64,000 nucleotides of DNA from Janthinobacterium sp. 17J80-10 (GCF_004114795.1 NZ_CP035311.1:682001-746000), one strand, 5' to 3'. Positions 1-8,791 are shown, numbered from the stretch's first letter. Numbers and translations are program-made. Notes: a model not told the origin generated them from the letters alone.

Positions 1-527
1 TCATACTGGCGGTCGATCGGTGAGCGGCCGGCAATGACCATCCAGTCGATGCCGTTTTCCACGCAATACAGGAAGTACGCCTTGAACAGCACGGTCTTGA
101 CGTTGCGGCCGATCTTCTGCTCGGTGACGCCAAGCCGGGTGGCTTCGGCCAGCGACTTGTTTTGCAGCCAGGCCGGCAATTCGACGGACTGTTCCAGGCT
201 CAACGGGTTGTACCAGTTGGTCTGGATGCGCATGGTGCCGAGCGGCGAGCCGTCGAGCTTGGACTCGGCCAGCAGGATGGCAACGCCGCTGTCGCGGTCG
301 TTCGGTTCGGCCATCTTGAGCGATTCGGCGAAACTGGGAACATGACGGGCATAGGCGGCGTAGCGGATTTGCAGTGCCTTGCTCAATTCTTCCTGCGTCT
401 GCACCAGCCGCACTGTGAAGGGCAGGCGCTCTTCCGCGGTGGGTGCCGGGCGCGAGAGCGGCGCCTGCAAGGTGCGGTACTCGATATGGTGCGGAGAAAG
501 GAGGGATGTATCCAGTTGGGTATCCAT
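1..527 (-). CDS. FeeM/GNAT-like N-acyltransferase, 3' end cut by window edge
   Basis: The reading frame opens at an ATG at 527 on the minus strand and runs off the left edge after about 175 codons without a stop. Residues near 40-75 (a Q-T-Q-E-E-L-xx-A-L-Q-I-R-Y-A-A-Y pattern) and the later stretch A-E-A-T-R-L-G-V followed by a K-A-Y-F-L-Y-C segment match the look of the N-acyl amino acid synthase FeeM / autoinducer-synthase-like branch of the GNAT fold. Members join an acyl chain from acyl carrier protein to an amino acid or amine. The family call is from pattern memory only and the C-terminal half is missing, so the substrate cannot be stated. It is separated from the next gene by about 136 bases with no clear terminator. 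Confidence 0.55.
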   Translation of the reverse strand, partial: MDTQLDTSLLSPHHIEYRTLQAPLSRPAPTAEERLPFTVRLVQTQEELSKALQIRYAAYARHVPSFAESLKMAEPNDRDSGVAILLAESKLDGSPLGTMRIQTNWYNPLSLEQSVELPAWLQNKSLAEATRLGVTEQKIGRNVKTVLFKAYFLYCVENGIDWMVIAGRSPIDRQY

Positions 528-663
528 GGCGCGGTTCCTGGGGAAGCAGTGGTTAATGCAATGCATCGTAGCCCGTGCTTACCTCTTTGATAATTTGGAA
601 AAGAGCAAGTAAACCCAGTCAGTTTCGGGGTTCGTGCCAGGCACTGGCGGCGGCGGGAGAAAT

Positions 664-1539
664 TCAGCCTTTGCGCATGGCTAGCGCAATGCCGGCCAGG
701 GTCATGCCGATTGCGGCGGCTTCGCGGCCACCGAGCGGCTCACCCAGCGCCAGCGCGGCTGCACCTACACCGATGACCGGCGTCAGCAGGGTGGCGACGG
801 ATGCGGTGGCTGGCGGCAATCGGCGTAGCGCCGCGAACCACGTCAGGTAACACACCGCCATGGGTACAATGGTCATGTAAATCATTACGCCGATGCCGGC
901 GGGGCTGATGGCACCAAAATCTGGCTTTTCGACCAGCAGGCCGTACATCAGCATCGGTGCGCAACCCAAGGCCAGTTGCCAGGCCAGGCTGGTCAGGGGG
1001 GGCAACGCCAGCGGCGCCACTGCGACCGTTCCCAGGGCGAACAGGATGGCGGCACCCAAGGCAAACAGGACGCCCGGCAGCTTGTCGACGCCGAGCGCCA
1101 GTTCATGGCCGCCGAACAGCAGGCCAACGCCGCCAATACACAGGGCCAGTCCGCCAAGGCTGGTTGCACTGGGGCGCTTGCCGAGTAGAGGCCAGGCCAA
1201 TAGAGTCGCCCAGACCGGCATGGTATAGACCAGCAGCGCTGCTTGGCCGGCGTGCAGCCAGCGCATCGACAATGTCGAGAACCCCATCCACGCGAATACA
1301 TTGATAAAGGCGCTGACAACGAGCCGGATGATTTGCGCGCGGGGCACGTGCAGGGATTGCCCAAGACAAGCCGCAATACAGGCGATCGCCATGGCTGCGA
1401 TCACGCCAGCGCAACCCCGGGCAAACAGCGGAGGCCATTCGGTCAGGAGAAATTTCATCGCTGGCCAGTTCACCCCCCAGCCAATGGAGGTGATGGCAAG
1501 GCAGATCAAGCCAATCGAACGGGGTTGCAGCTTGGGCAA
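664..1539 (-). CDS. EamA/DMT-family membrane exporter
   Basis: A 291-residue protein made almost wholly of hydrophobic helices, about ten by eye, arranged as two similar halves as in the drug/metabolite transporter (DMT) superfamily with two EamA domains. The N-terminal helix carries the typical W-G-x-N-W-P pattern and the second half the L-x-P-V-I-G-V-G-A-A pattern. Family members export amino acids, metabolites or drugs through the inner membrane. The substrate cannot be read from sequence. It is transcribed alone on the minus strand, away from the small gene at 1780. Confidence 0.85.
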   Translation of the reverse strand: MPKLQPRSIGLICLAITSIGWGVNWPAMKFLLTEWPPLFARGCAGVIAAMAIACIAACLGQSLHVPRAQIIRLVVSAFINVFAWMGFSTLSMRWLHAGQAALLVYTMPVWATLLAWPLLGKRPSATSLGGLALCIGGVGLLFGGHELALGVDKLPGVLFALGAAILFALGTVAVAPLALPPLTSLAWQLALGCAPMLMYGLLVEKPDFGAISPAGIGVMIYMTIVPMAVCYLTWFAALRRLPPATASVATLLTPVIGVGAAALALGEPLGGREAAAIGMTLAGIALAMRKG

Positions 1540-1779
1540 ATTCAGGCCATGCGAATTAGTGAACGGAAAGGTGTGTGCTGAAACATTGCAGCATAGCAGG
1601 CGCTGTTCGCATATGGTAACCGGTGGCGAGGATGTTTTCCAATTTTAATGCCTTTGTCTTGGGATGCTGCTGTGCGCAAGCCCTGGATGCTTGCGATTTT
1701 TTGAACACGCCAGGAACTTATTTGCATACTTTCCCTACGAAAGACATAGGCAAGGAATCTCTCTCCTGCGAGGTGCTTG

Positions 1780-1992
1780 ATGGTTCGATCTGAATATGAG
1801 GCGTACAAACTCGAAATCCTGGTCGAAGCCGCGTGCCGTTATACGCTGGTGATGGATCTGCTGTCCCTGATACATGACATGCGCAATGGCGAGCCGATCA
1901 ACTTTGCTGAATCGGAATTGATCAACACCGCCAGCGTTGCCGCACTTCTCGCCCGCGCAGAACGTCTCAGCCAGGGCATCGACAGAACCTAG
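1780..1992 (+). CDS. small hypothetical protein (70 aa)
   Basis: An unrecognised small frame starting at an ATG at 1780 (a TTG lies one codon upstream at 1777), preceded by a weak G-C-G-A-G-G-like ribosome site. The product is acidic and helical, with a central D-L-L-S-L-I-H-D-M-R segment and an Ala/Leu-rich tail. It has no signal peptide, membrane helix or cysteine pattern. It stands alone between the DMT exporter (divergent) and the PilZ pair. Coding status is likely but not certain, because support is only the frame, start and composition. Confidence 0.45.
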   Translation: MVRSEYEAYKLEILVEAACRYTLVMDLLSLIHDMRNGEPINFAESELINTASVAALLARAERLSQGIDRT

Positions 1993-2146
1993 CCCCGCCT
2001 CTTCACCCGTTGCACCATTTCACAAGCCGCGGCAAGCCTGCTAGACTTGAATACGTGAAATAAATGCGTGAAAAGCCAACCGGCTGCGATTCGGCTGACC
2101 GTTGCCTTGCGTGCGCGTGCCGCCAAAATGAACCAGGGAGGATGGA

Positions 2147-2893
2147 TTGACTTCAGGCGTGAATTTCGACGGCATCGATGAGCGGTTCTTTGTACATGGC
2201 CGTATGGAGATCCTTGCCCTTCTGAACGAGTTTATTTATCGACACGAACCATTTCACGTGCATTTCGGCGTCGCCGAGCGCATCGTCACGCACCTGCTGG
2301 AGGCGCGCGATCAAGCCCTGGTATTCGAAGTCGCCGAGGTTGCGGCGGCCAATCAGCGTCTGGCGTCAGCATCGTCCTGCACCTTTCTTGCCTGCCCGGA
2401 TGGCATTCGGGTGCAGTTTGCCGCAGGGCCGGCACAGCCAGTGTCCTGGGGCGGCAGCGCCGCGTTCAGTGTGCCGCTTCCCTCCCGCCTGGCGCGGCTG
2501 CAGCGGCAAGAGAGTTTTCGCGTGGTCTTGCCGCATGCTCAGGCGCCGCAGGTATCGTTGCATGCAAGCGATGGCACTCTGCTGGGTGCGTGGCCCTTGC
2601 ACGATCTTAGCGCAGGCGGAATCAGCGTGGCGCTCAACAGCCAGGTCGAACTGGGACTGGCGCCGCAGGTCGCGCGCGTGCACCTGGTTCTTGACGGCCA
2701 TGGCATCATCGACAGTGCGGTGAATTTGCGCCACGCAACCGCTCTGACGCAGGGGCGCGGCGGCATGGCATTTCGCATCGGGCTGGGTTTCTCGGGTATG
2801 CCGGATGCAATGCGGGTGGCGATCCAGCGTTACATCATCGATGTCGAGCATGCGCGCCGCAACGCTCACGTGTCCTTTGGCACGGAGGGCTGA
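2147..2893 (+). CDS. YcgR-like PilZ protein, first tandem copy, altered RxxxR motif
   Basis: A 248-residue two-domain protein: an N-terminal YcgR/FlgZ-type domain (about residues 10-105) and a C-terminal PilZ domain (about 110-240). YcgR proteins bind cyclic di-GMP and slow the flagellar motor. The D-x-S-x-x-G motif is present at 153-158, but the R-x-x-x-R motif reads R120-Q121-E-S-F-R125, so the first ligand arginine is Gln here. The start is a TTG at 2147, chosen because a strong G-G-A-G-G lies 5 bases upstream and the nearby ATG runs into a stop at once. The next gene starts 1 base after this stop and is a paralogue. Confidence 0.85.
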   Translation: MTSGVNFDGIDERFFVHGRMEILALLNEFIYRHEPFHVHFGVAERIVTHLLEARDQALVFEVAEVAAANQRLASASSCTFLACPDGIRVQFAAGPAQPVSWGGSAAFSVPLPSRLARLQRQESFRVVLPHAQAPQVSLHASDGTLLGAWPLHDLSAGGISVALNSQVELGLAPQVARVHLVLDGHGIIDSAVNLRHATALTQGRGGMAFRIGLGFSGMPDAMRVAIQRYIIDVEHARRNAHVSFGTEG

Positions 2894-2894
2894 C

Positions 2895-3641
2895 ATGCTG
2901 CCCTCACTGAGCGACGACCAGATCGAGGACCGCTATTTCCTGCGCGGCCGCATGGAAATCCTCAGCGTTCTCAATGACCTCATTCATTACCGCGAGCCCG
3001 TGACCGTGTATTTCAATGGTGGCCGTGATTTTTTTCAGACCATTCTGCTGGAGGCGCGCGCCGATGCGCTGGTGTTTGACCTGAGCGGCGACCCGGAAGC
3101 CAATCGGCGCCTGCCGGCCAGTTCCACCTGCCTGTTCGTGTCCCACCTTAATGGCATTCGCGTGCAGTTCATCGGGGCCCAGCCAGAGCGTTTATCGTGG
3201 GGTGGCAGCGAGGCGTTCCGGGTGCCACTGCCGGAGCGCCTGGTGCGCGTGCAGCGGCGCGAGAGTTACCGCATCCTGCTGCCGGTCGCCAAGCCCCTGA
3301 TGGCCAGGCTGTTTGCCGAGGATAACGGCGCGGTCGGCGAATGGCCGGCACACGACTTGAGCGTGGGCGGCGTGGGCCTTGCCGTAATTGGCCAGCCGCC
3401 AGTCGAGGCGGGTCAGGTAATTGCCCGCCTGGCCCTGAAGCTGCCCTTGCCCGTCACAATCGATTGCGCCGCGCAGGTGCGTCATGTCACGCAGATCGCC
3501 GAGCGTCAGGAGGGGGATCGCTATCGCATCGGCTTGTCGTTTGTTGATTTGGCGCCGGCCGCCAGCGTGGCGATACAGCGCTATATTACGCGGATCGAGC
3601 ATGAACGACGCGGCCTGGACACTGGCGGCGTGGGCGGCTGA
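2895..3641 (+). CDS. YcgR-like PilZ protein, second tandem copy, intact motifs
   Basis: A 248-residue paralogue of the upstream gene, alignable along its whole length. The N-terminal YcgR domain covers about 10-105 and the PilZ domain about 110-240. Both c-di-GMP motifs are intact: R122-E-S-Y-R126 and D154-L-S-V-G-G159. The ATG at 2895 follows a G-G-A-G-G at about 2884 and comes 1 base after the previous stop, so the two are one transcription unit. An open frame extends upstream to 2805, but that overlaps the first gene and is not needed. The expected role is binding c-di-GMP at the flagellar motor or another membrane machine; no flagellar gene is in this window. Confidence 0.88.
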   Translation: MLPSLSDDQIEDRYFLRGRMEILSVLNDLIHYREPVTVYFNGGRDFFQTILLEARADALVFDLSGDPEANRRLPASSTCLFVSHLNGIRVQFIGAQPERLSWGGSEAFRVPLPERLVRVQRRESYRILLPVAKPLMARLFAEDNGAVGEWPAHDLSVGGVGLAVIGQPPVEAGQVIARLALKLPLPVTIDCAAQVRHVTQIAERQEGDRYRIGLSFVDLAPAASVAIQRYITRIEHERRGLDTGGVGG

Positions 3642-3642
3642 A

Positions 3643-5010
3643 TCACGCCGCACGCAGTTCCCAGCAATCGGTTGGCGTGCTCGCCTGGCTGGTTTTGACC
3701 AACCACTCTTTCTCAAGCAACACCAGTTCCGTTTCCAGCGCCGCGCTCGTATGAGTGTGGACATTTGCCGCGACATCGCCCGGCATGCGTTGCCGGAACG
3801 CCCGTTGAAACCATGTCAGCACCGCCGGGCAGTGCACTCCCGAACTCAGGTCCACGACAAACAAATGAAATACATCCTTGCGGTAAGCCAGCGAGGCTTC
3901 GCTGAGTATCGCGGCGACTGCCGGCGCAGTTTGCTCGACTTCGTATTCCATCCCTATTTTCTGCTCGTAAGCATGCTCTTCCCTGAAATTTTCCAGCATT
4001 TTTTTCAACGTCACCAGCCATCCTTCCCAGCACAAGAGCGCCGGGTCTGTCGCGCCGGACAAGTTGCCGCCGGAGCGTGCTTCCTTCATCATTTTCATGT
4101 GGCCTTCCGATGATTCGACCCAGTCCTGTACCGCCGGCAGCCATTCGCCGAACTTGCCGCGACTTTTGAGCAGAGCATGCTCGACCACTTGCTCCAGTCG
4201 TTGGCGCTCCAGTGCCGAGGCGAGTGTGGCGCCGAGGTACAGTATGCGCCCGTCGAGCACCTGCCGAGCCGGTTCCAGCCGCATCTTGCCCAACTCCAGC
4301 CGGCAGTCCGGCGCCACGCCCATGACAAGGTGGTCCGGGGCGGCAACGCCGATGCGGCGGCAAGTCTCGTGTACTAGCATCCATAGAGACGGCGCATCGT
4401 GCGCCGTGACCGGCTTGCCGGTCCGGGTCTTGCTGAAGCCGCGCCACAGGCGCCAGGCCGCAAGCACATGCGGCGGCACGCGGATGACCGCAATAATGCC
4501 GATGATGACGGCCAGTTGCAGCCCGACAGTGTCATTGCCCCACCAGATATGCGGAACGAACCAGACCGTCATGGCAGCAATCAGGCCGCGTGTCATGACC
4601 ATCGCCAGCGTGAGCAGAAGGCCGATTGCGCCGAGCCATGAGGCATTGCGCAAGATCCTTTCCTGCCAGCGCGGTGGCCAACCGGGCAAGCTTGCCGTGA
4701 GTAGCATGAATTTCGGGATGAGCATCAAGAGGCCCAGCGCCAGCCAATGCGTGAATGTCGCCGGTGCGTAAAGCGCGCACATGCCGGCGCTACTGGCCTG
4801 GCAGACATCGGCGAGCGAATGCACTTGGCCCGGATTGGAGCGGAGCCAGTCCAACTCCAACTTGTGCAAGGCTTCGCCGGCCCAGTACCATGCCAACAGC
4901 GGAATTGGTACCATCAGCGCAAGATAACGAAAAGGGCTGAAGGGGACTGGCTTGTGAATGGCAGAGCGCGAATAATCCTTGCGCGGATCGACTTCCCGGG
5001 CATCTAACAT
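3643..5010 (-). CDS. M48-like membrane protein lacking the HExxH zinc motif
   Basis: A 455-residue inner-membrane protein with about four hydrophobic segments in the first 190 residues and a soluble remainder. Residues 220-285 follow the course of M48 metallopeptidases (I-G-V-A-A-P-D-H, then a G-R-I-L-Y-L segment), but where the family has G-H-E-L-A-H the protein reads V-V-E-H-A-L-L-K (about 275-282). The later E-Y-E-A-D site is E-Y-E-V-E at about 355-359. Zinc binding and proteolysis are therefore unlikely. The gene is convergent with the PilZ pair and lies 23 bases downstream of the large acyltransferase fusion on the same strand, so the two may be cotranscribed. The family assignment is by eye. 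Confidence 0.5.
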   Translation of the reverse strand: MLDAREVDPRKDYSRSAIHKPVPFSPFRYLALMVPIPLLAWYWAGEALHKLELDWLRSNPGQVHSLADVCQASSAGMCALYAPATFTHWLALGLLMLIPKFMLLTASLPGWPPRWQERILRNASWLGAIGLLLTLAMVMTRGLIAAMTVWFVPHIWWGNDTVGLQLAVIIGIIAVIRVPPHVLAAWRLWRGFSKTRTGKPVTAHDAPSLWMLVHETCRRIGVAAPDHLVMGVAPDCRLELGKMRLEPARQVLDGRILYLGATLASALERQRLEQVVEHALLKSRGKFGEWLPAVQDWVESSEGHMKMMKEARSGGNLSGATDPALLCWEGWLVTLKKMLENFREEHAYEQKIGMEYEVEQTAPAVAAILSEASLAYRKDVFHLFVVDLSSGVHCPAVLTWFQRAFRQRMPGDVAANVHTHTSAALETELVLLEKEWLVKTSQASTPTDCWELRAA

Positions 5011-5033
5011 GGCTTTATCCCTGGCATCTCATG

Positions 5034-8000
5034 TCACCGCGCTGTTTTTGCCGCATCGGCCTGCTGCTGTGGTTCACGCGCCAGGTGCCGCTTCATGAAT
5101 GCAAACGTCCGTTCCTGCGCTTCCTGGGTGGCGGCAGCGTCGAAGCTGAAGGTCATGCGGTCGCCACGGAAAGTCATGGTCGACCTGCCGCTGACTTCGG
5201 CAAGATCCCAGCCATGCACAGCCTGTGGAAAGACATACCATTCAACTGGCGCGCCGCCGGCTTGCAATTCCTGCAGATGAGGCACGCAGTCATAGGCCGG
5301 CGTGTAGCTGTCTTCGCCACCCATCAGCAATAGCAACGGCGTATCGATGTCGGGCCGCAGGAAGTCGAGTTCCCGCTTGGCATAGCGGGCTGACATATAG
5401 CATAAGGGATACCAGGCGACACTGGCGGCATAGCGTTGTTGGGCCGTATACGGATCAGAAGACTTTTTAGAGGCCAGCATCAGCGCGATCGTGCCGCCCT
5501 GGGAAAATCCTGCGACGGTAATGCGCTGCGGATCGACTTGCGGGACCTTGCTCAAATAGTCGAGCGCATCGTAGGCGTCCTTGAGGCGCCGTGCCATGGA
5601 AACCTTCAGGGGCGCAACGCAGTTGGTGAGATGGCCGCGCATGCTGTCCAGCACCATCACCGCATAGCCTTGCGCAAGGCCGGCCTCGACCCGCTTGCGC
5701 ATCCTGTCGCCGATTCTGCCGCCGCAATCCGGCAGCAGCACCAGCGCCGGGAAAGGCCCTTGCCCGGCCGGCTTGAACACCGCGTTGCCCGGTGTGCCGA
5801 ACATGCCCAGTTTGCCCGCCTCGTTTTCGAAGTGCAAATCGTCTCCGGTGGCCCGCACTTCCTGCGCCTGCTCCCGGAAGTATTCGTCGAACTCATGGGC
5901 TGCAGTCGCGCTTGCCGCTGGCTGCAGATGCCGCTGCTCCTGCCAGGATCCGCCATCGCCATAGAATACCCAGCGGCCATCTGCCTTGTGCAGGCGAGCG
6001 CGCGCCGGGATGGCACCGGCCTCTGTCTGGACTTCGCCGCGGATATGGGCAAAGTCGCCGTCTTGGCGCAGTTCCTTGACTTGCCACTCGTAGCGCCGCG
6101 TATGTGGAAACAATTTGCGCATGGCAGCAAGATCCTTTTGGTTGGTTACCCGAAAGGCGGGATGGTGCAGCGCGAGCGCGGCTTCCAAATCATTGCCGGC
6201 CCAGGCGGCGCCATTGGCATCCAGCAGTTGCCGGATCTCCGCCGGAACAGGGACATTGGCCCTGGGATACATGTGCAGCTTGTGCGTACCCTCGGTGTCG
6301 AAAGACATCGCCAGCGCGCGGCTGGCTGGGGCGAGCAGTTCCTTCCAGGGACTGGCCTGCGGGTTGACAGTCATCCAGCCATAGCCGCTGCTGGCACGCT
6401 TGGGAAACGCGGGCGGGGTGATGACTGCCTTGTTTTCAGCGCCATCCTTGCCCAGGACGAGCCAGTCGTCGCCATTTTTTGGCCAGTCATCGCGATAGGT
6501 CGAGGACTTTCTGGTGATCACGCCTTCAAATCCGATATCGGCAAGCGGCGCGCCATCACGCCGCAAGGCGATGTGCCACTGCCGGGCGATGCTGCGGCGA
6601 ATATCGATATCTGCAAGAAATTTGGGAAAGCCGATGGCCTTGCCTGATTCCACCGCCAGCCAGTCGGATTCCGGCATGGCGAGGATGTGCCAGATGTTTT
6701 CCCCATCCTTGCTCGCCAGTATGCTCAGCTGCGCCATCCTGTAAGGGCTTTGCGGCGCGCCCATGCCTTGCCAGTCGGCGACCGACACCCTCACGTAGGG
6801 ACGCTCAGGCAGGGTGTACCCTGCTGGCAGGTGGCGCCGGTACGTATCCAGGTCGCGCGGCGTGAAATCGGCCACGACATGCGCTGCCCGCTGGTACAGG
6901 CTGGCTTCCTCGTATTTCTGGTTGCCTCGCAATTTCCACTGGCCCGCTTCCCGCACCAGTGTTGACCCCGCCTGCAACGGCAGCAACTGCAAGTCCGGCG
7001 CCAGTACGCCTTTCTCGGAAAAGCCATAGGCGCTCACTTCCACATGGTCGGGATAGGTGCGGAACTCGACTGGCCTAACATCAACTTTGCCCAGGTGCTG
7101 CCGGTTTTTTTTCAGGTGGGCGAGAAACGCTGTGCGATCCATGCCCTGGTGAAGAAAGTCCTTTGACAGCAATTGCGCCACTGCGTTGGCATCCGGACTG
7201 GCGTAGGCATGGCCAAGCTCGCGCAGCAACCGGCCGATGTCGTCCGGCACGGCAATTGCCGCCGGGGCGCTGCGGCGGGTCGGCAATTGATTTGCATCGA
7301 ATTTTATTTGCGTCAAAGTTACGCCGCCAATGACGAGCAGCGTGCCGAGCACCGCCAGCGTGCGCCGGCTGAAAGGCAAGGCATGCCGACGGCCATTCAG
7401 CAAGGTCCCTATCGGCGTGTAGCGTACCAGGAGATGGTAGCTCAGCAGGCACACTGTCGTTGTGGCTGCCATGTTGATGGCCATCTTGGTCAGGGCGCCA
7501 TACGGCGCGTCGTACAGCAGCACGCCAAAGCCGACCGTGGCCGTCATGTGCACCAGATACACCCAGTACGAACTGTCTGCAATATAGGCCAGGAAGCGGT
7601 TTTGCGCCGGCAGGTAGCGCATGAACAGGCCGATCAGGGCGAAACTCCACAGCCAGCTGGCACAGTGATACAGGAAGGCCATTCCGGCCCAGGCGTAGGG
7701 TGCCGCATGCGCTTGCTTGAGCAGGACATCGTAGACGCCCATGGCGACAATGAAGAAAGCCAGTCCTGCCGCCAGGTAGCGCCAGCAATGCTGCATATAC
7801 GATGCCAGCAGCCTGTCCTGTTGCCGGTACAGGTAGTAGCCGAAGACGAAGAACAGGCCGTTGTGGATCAGCTCGGTGGCGCGCGGCAGCAGGGAGCCGT
7901 CCGGCGCGACGATGCCATTCCAGTAAAATGCGCCGGTTGCCGCCAGCGGCAGCGTCAAAACCAGAAACCCCCACCAGCGCGATGCCAGGAAGTACCACGT

Positions 8001-8516
8001 CGCGGCGATGCGGTCTCTTGCGCGGGCGGGGATATGCCGCGCTGCCAGGCAGCACAGGGCGGTGAGGGCGCAAAACCACAGCAGGTAATACAAGAACCAC
8101 AAATGCATGGTATTGAGCAGCGGGCCATCGGGAAGCTGCGGCGGCTGGCCCTCGGCGTCGAGCGGCATCAAGGCCAGATACTGCATGATGAGGGCGCCGG
8201 TGCCGATGTAGACCAATGGCCAGAACACCAGAAAGGGCAGGCCGATGCGGCGCAGGCGGTGCTTGAGCATGCCGCCGTAGTCGCGCCGCGCCACCAGCAG
8301 CGCGACAAAAAAGCCTGCCAGGATGAAAAACACCGGCATGCGGAAAGTGTGGATGACGGCCATCGCCAGGTTGGCCGCGGGCGTGGTTTCCGGATCGCGC
8401 CAGGGCAGCGGGGATATGCCGACCATGTGATTGACGGCGACATGCAGCACAACGCCGAGCCACATCATGATCGCCCGCAGGTTGTCGAGCGAATGGAAAC
8501 GTTGTGCCGTGGTCAT
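5034..8516 (-). CDS. five-domain fusion: acyltransferase-3, NTF2-like, acetoacetate-decarboxylase-like, NTF2-like, dienelactone hydrolase
   Basis: One uninterrupted 1160-codon frame. Residues 1-370 are an acyltransferase-3 (AT3/OpgC-type) membrane domain with the S-L-D-N-L-R-A start and about ten helices; an extra helix lies at 383-402. Residues 422-535 look NTF2/SnoaL-like. Residues 540-755 resemble the acetoacetate decarboxylase superfamily, with G-F-P-K632-F-L-A-D where the Schiff-base lysine sits in the Clostridium enzyme. Residues 757-868 are a second NTF2-like domain. Residues 872-1150 are a dienelactone-hydrolase-type alpha/beta hydrolase with G-F-S1005-Q-G, D1069 and H1101. By analogy with AT3-SGNH proteins the eleventh helix would put the C-terminal 750 residues in the periplasm. 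Substrate unknown; possibly transfer, then trimming, of an acyl group on an envelope glycan or lipid. Start ATG at 8516. Confidence 0.75.
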   Translation of the reverse strand: MTTAQRFHSLDNLRAIMMWLGVVLHVAVNHMVGISPLPWRDPETTPAANLAMAVIHTFRMPVFFILAGFFVALLVARRDYGGMLKHRLRRIGLPFLVFWPLVYIGTGALIMQYLALMPLDAEGQPPQLPDGPLLNTMHLWFLYYLLWFCALTALCCLAARHIPARARDRIAATWYFLASRWWGFLVLTLPLAATGAFYWNGIVAPDGSLLPRATELIHNGLFFVFGYYLYRQQDRLLASYMQHCWRYLAAGLAFFIVAMGVYDVLLKQAHAAPYAWAGMAFLYHCASWLWSFALIGLFMRYLPAQNRFLAYIADSSYWVYLVHMTATVGFGVLLYDAPYGALTKMAINMAATTTVCLLSYHLLVRYTPIGTLLNGRRHALPFSRRTLAVLGTLLVIGGVTLTQIKFDANQLPTRRSAPAAIAVPDDIGRLLRELGHAYASPDANAVAQLLSKDFLHQGMDRTAFLAHLKKNRQHLGKVDVRPVEFRTYPDHVEVSAYGFSEKGVLAPDLQLLPLQAGSTLVREAGQWKLRGNQKYEEASLYQRAAHVVADFTPRDLDTYRRHLPAGYTLPERPYVRVSVADWQGMGAPQSPYRMAQLSILASKDGENIWHILAMPESDWLAVESGKAIGFPKFLADIDIRRSIARQWHIALRRDGAPLADIGFEGVITRKSSTYRDDWPKNGDDWLVLGKDGAENKAVITPPAFPKRASSGYGWMTVNPQASPWKELLAPASRALAMSFDTEGTHKLHMYPRANVPVPAEIRQLLDANGAAWAGNDLEAALALHHPAFRVTNQKDLAAMRKLFPHTRRYEWQVKELRQDGDFAHIRGEVQTEAGAIPARARLHKADGRWVFYGDGGSWQEQRHLQPAASATAAHEFDEYFREQAQEVRATGDDLHFENEAGKLGMFGTPGNAVFKPAGQGPFPALVLLPDCGGRIGDRMRKRVEAGLAQGYAVMVLDSMRGHLTNCVAPLKVSMARRLKDAYDALDYLSKVPQVDPQRITVAGFSQGGTIALMLASKKSSDPYTAQQRYAASVAWYPLCYMSARYAKRELDFLRPDIDTPLLLLMGGEDSYTPAYDCVPHLQELQAGGAPVEWYVFPQAVHGWDLAEVSGRSTMTFRGDRMTFSFDAAATQEAQERTFAFMKRHLAREPQQQADAAKTAR

Positions 8517-8720
8517 GGATCAGCCTCACTTGTATTGTCTTGCATTTGTGCCAATGAGTTTAAACGTTCACGTTAAGTGACGGTCAAGGATTGCAAGACG
8601 GGAGCGATGGAGTGTTGTTGCGATGCTACTCTGGCAATCGGTGCGGTGAGCCTTTGTTTAGCCCGGAGAAGAAAGTCGGACGGCGTGCGGCTGGCTTTTC
8701 GAGGCAAAATCGATTGACGA

Positions 8721-8752
8721 AAAAAACGCCGGCTTAAAGCCGGCGTTTTTTA
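8721..8752 (-). terminator. intrinsic terminator of lipA
   Basis: An 11-base-arm GC-rich hairpin (about 8726-8747; core A-C-G-C-C-G-G-C and its complement) is followed on the minus strand by six T residues. It lies just after the lipA stop and probably ends the long minus-strand lipoate and envelope unit. T-rich sequence on both sides could let it act in either direction. Confidence 0.85.
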
Positions 8753-8791
8753 TTTTTCCATCATCACACTTTATTTTTCCATCGTCACCCC
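8750..8791 (-). repeat. 21-bp tandem duplication covering the lipA 3' end
   Basis: Two copies of a 21-base unit (8750-8770 and 8771-8791) match at 17 of the first 18 bases. Each copy carries the last codons Met-Glu-Lys and a TAA stop. The inner copy ends lipA; the outer copy lies just beyond the stop and before the terminator hairpin. Confidence 0.8.

Noticed and set aside
7173-8576. 467-codon open frame on the plus strand
   Set aside because: It is antisense to the acyltransferase-3 domain, has low-complexity Gln/Arg/His-rich translation and no recognisable domain; it reflects GC-rich codon bias.
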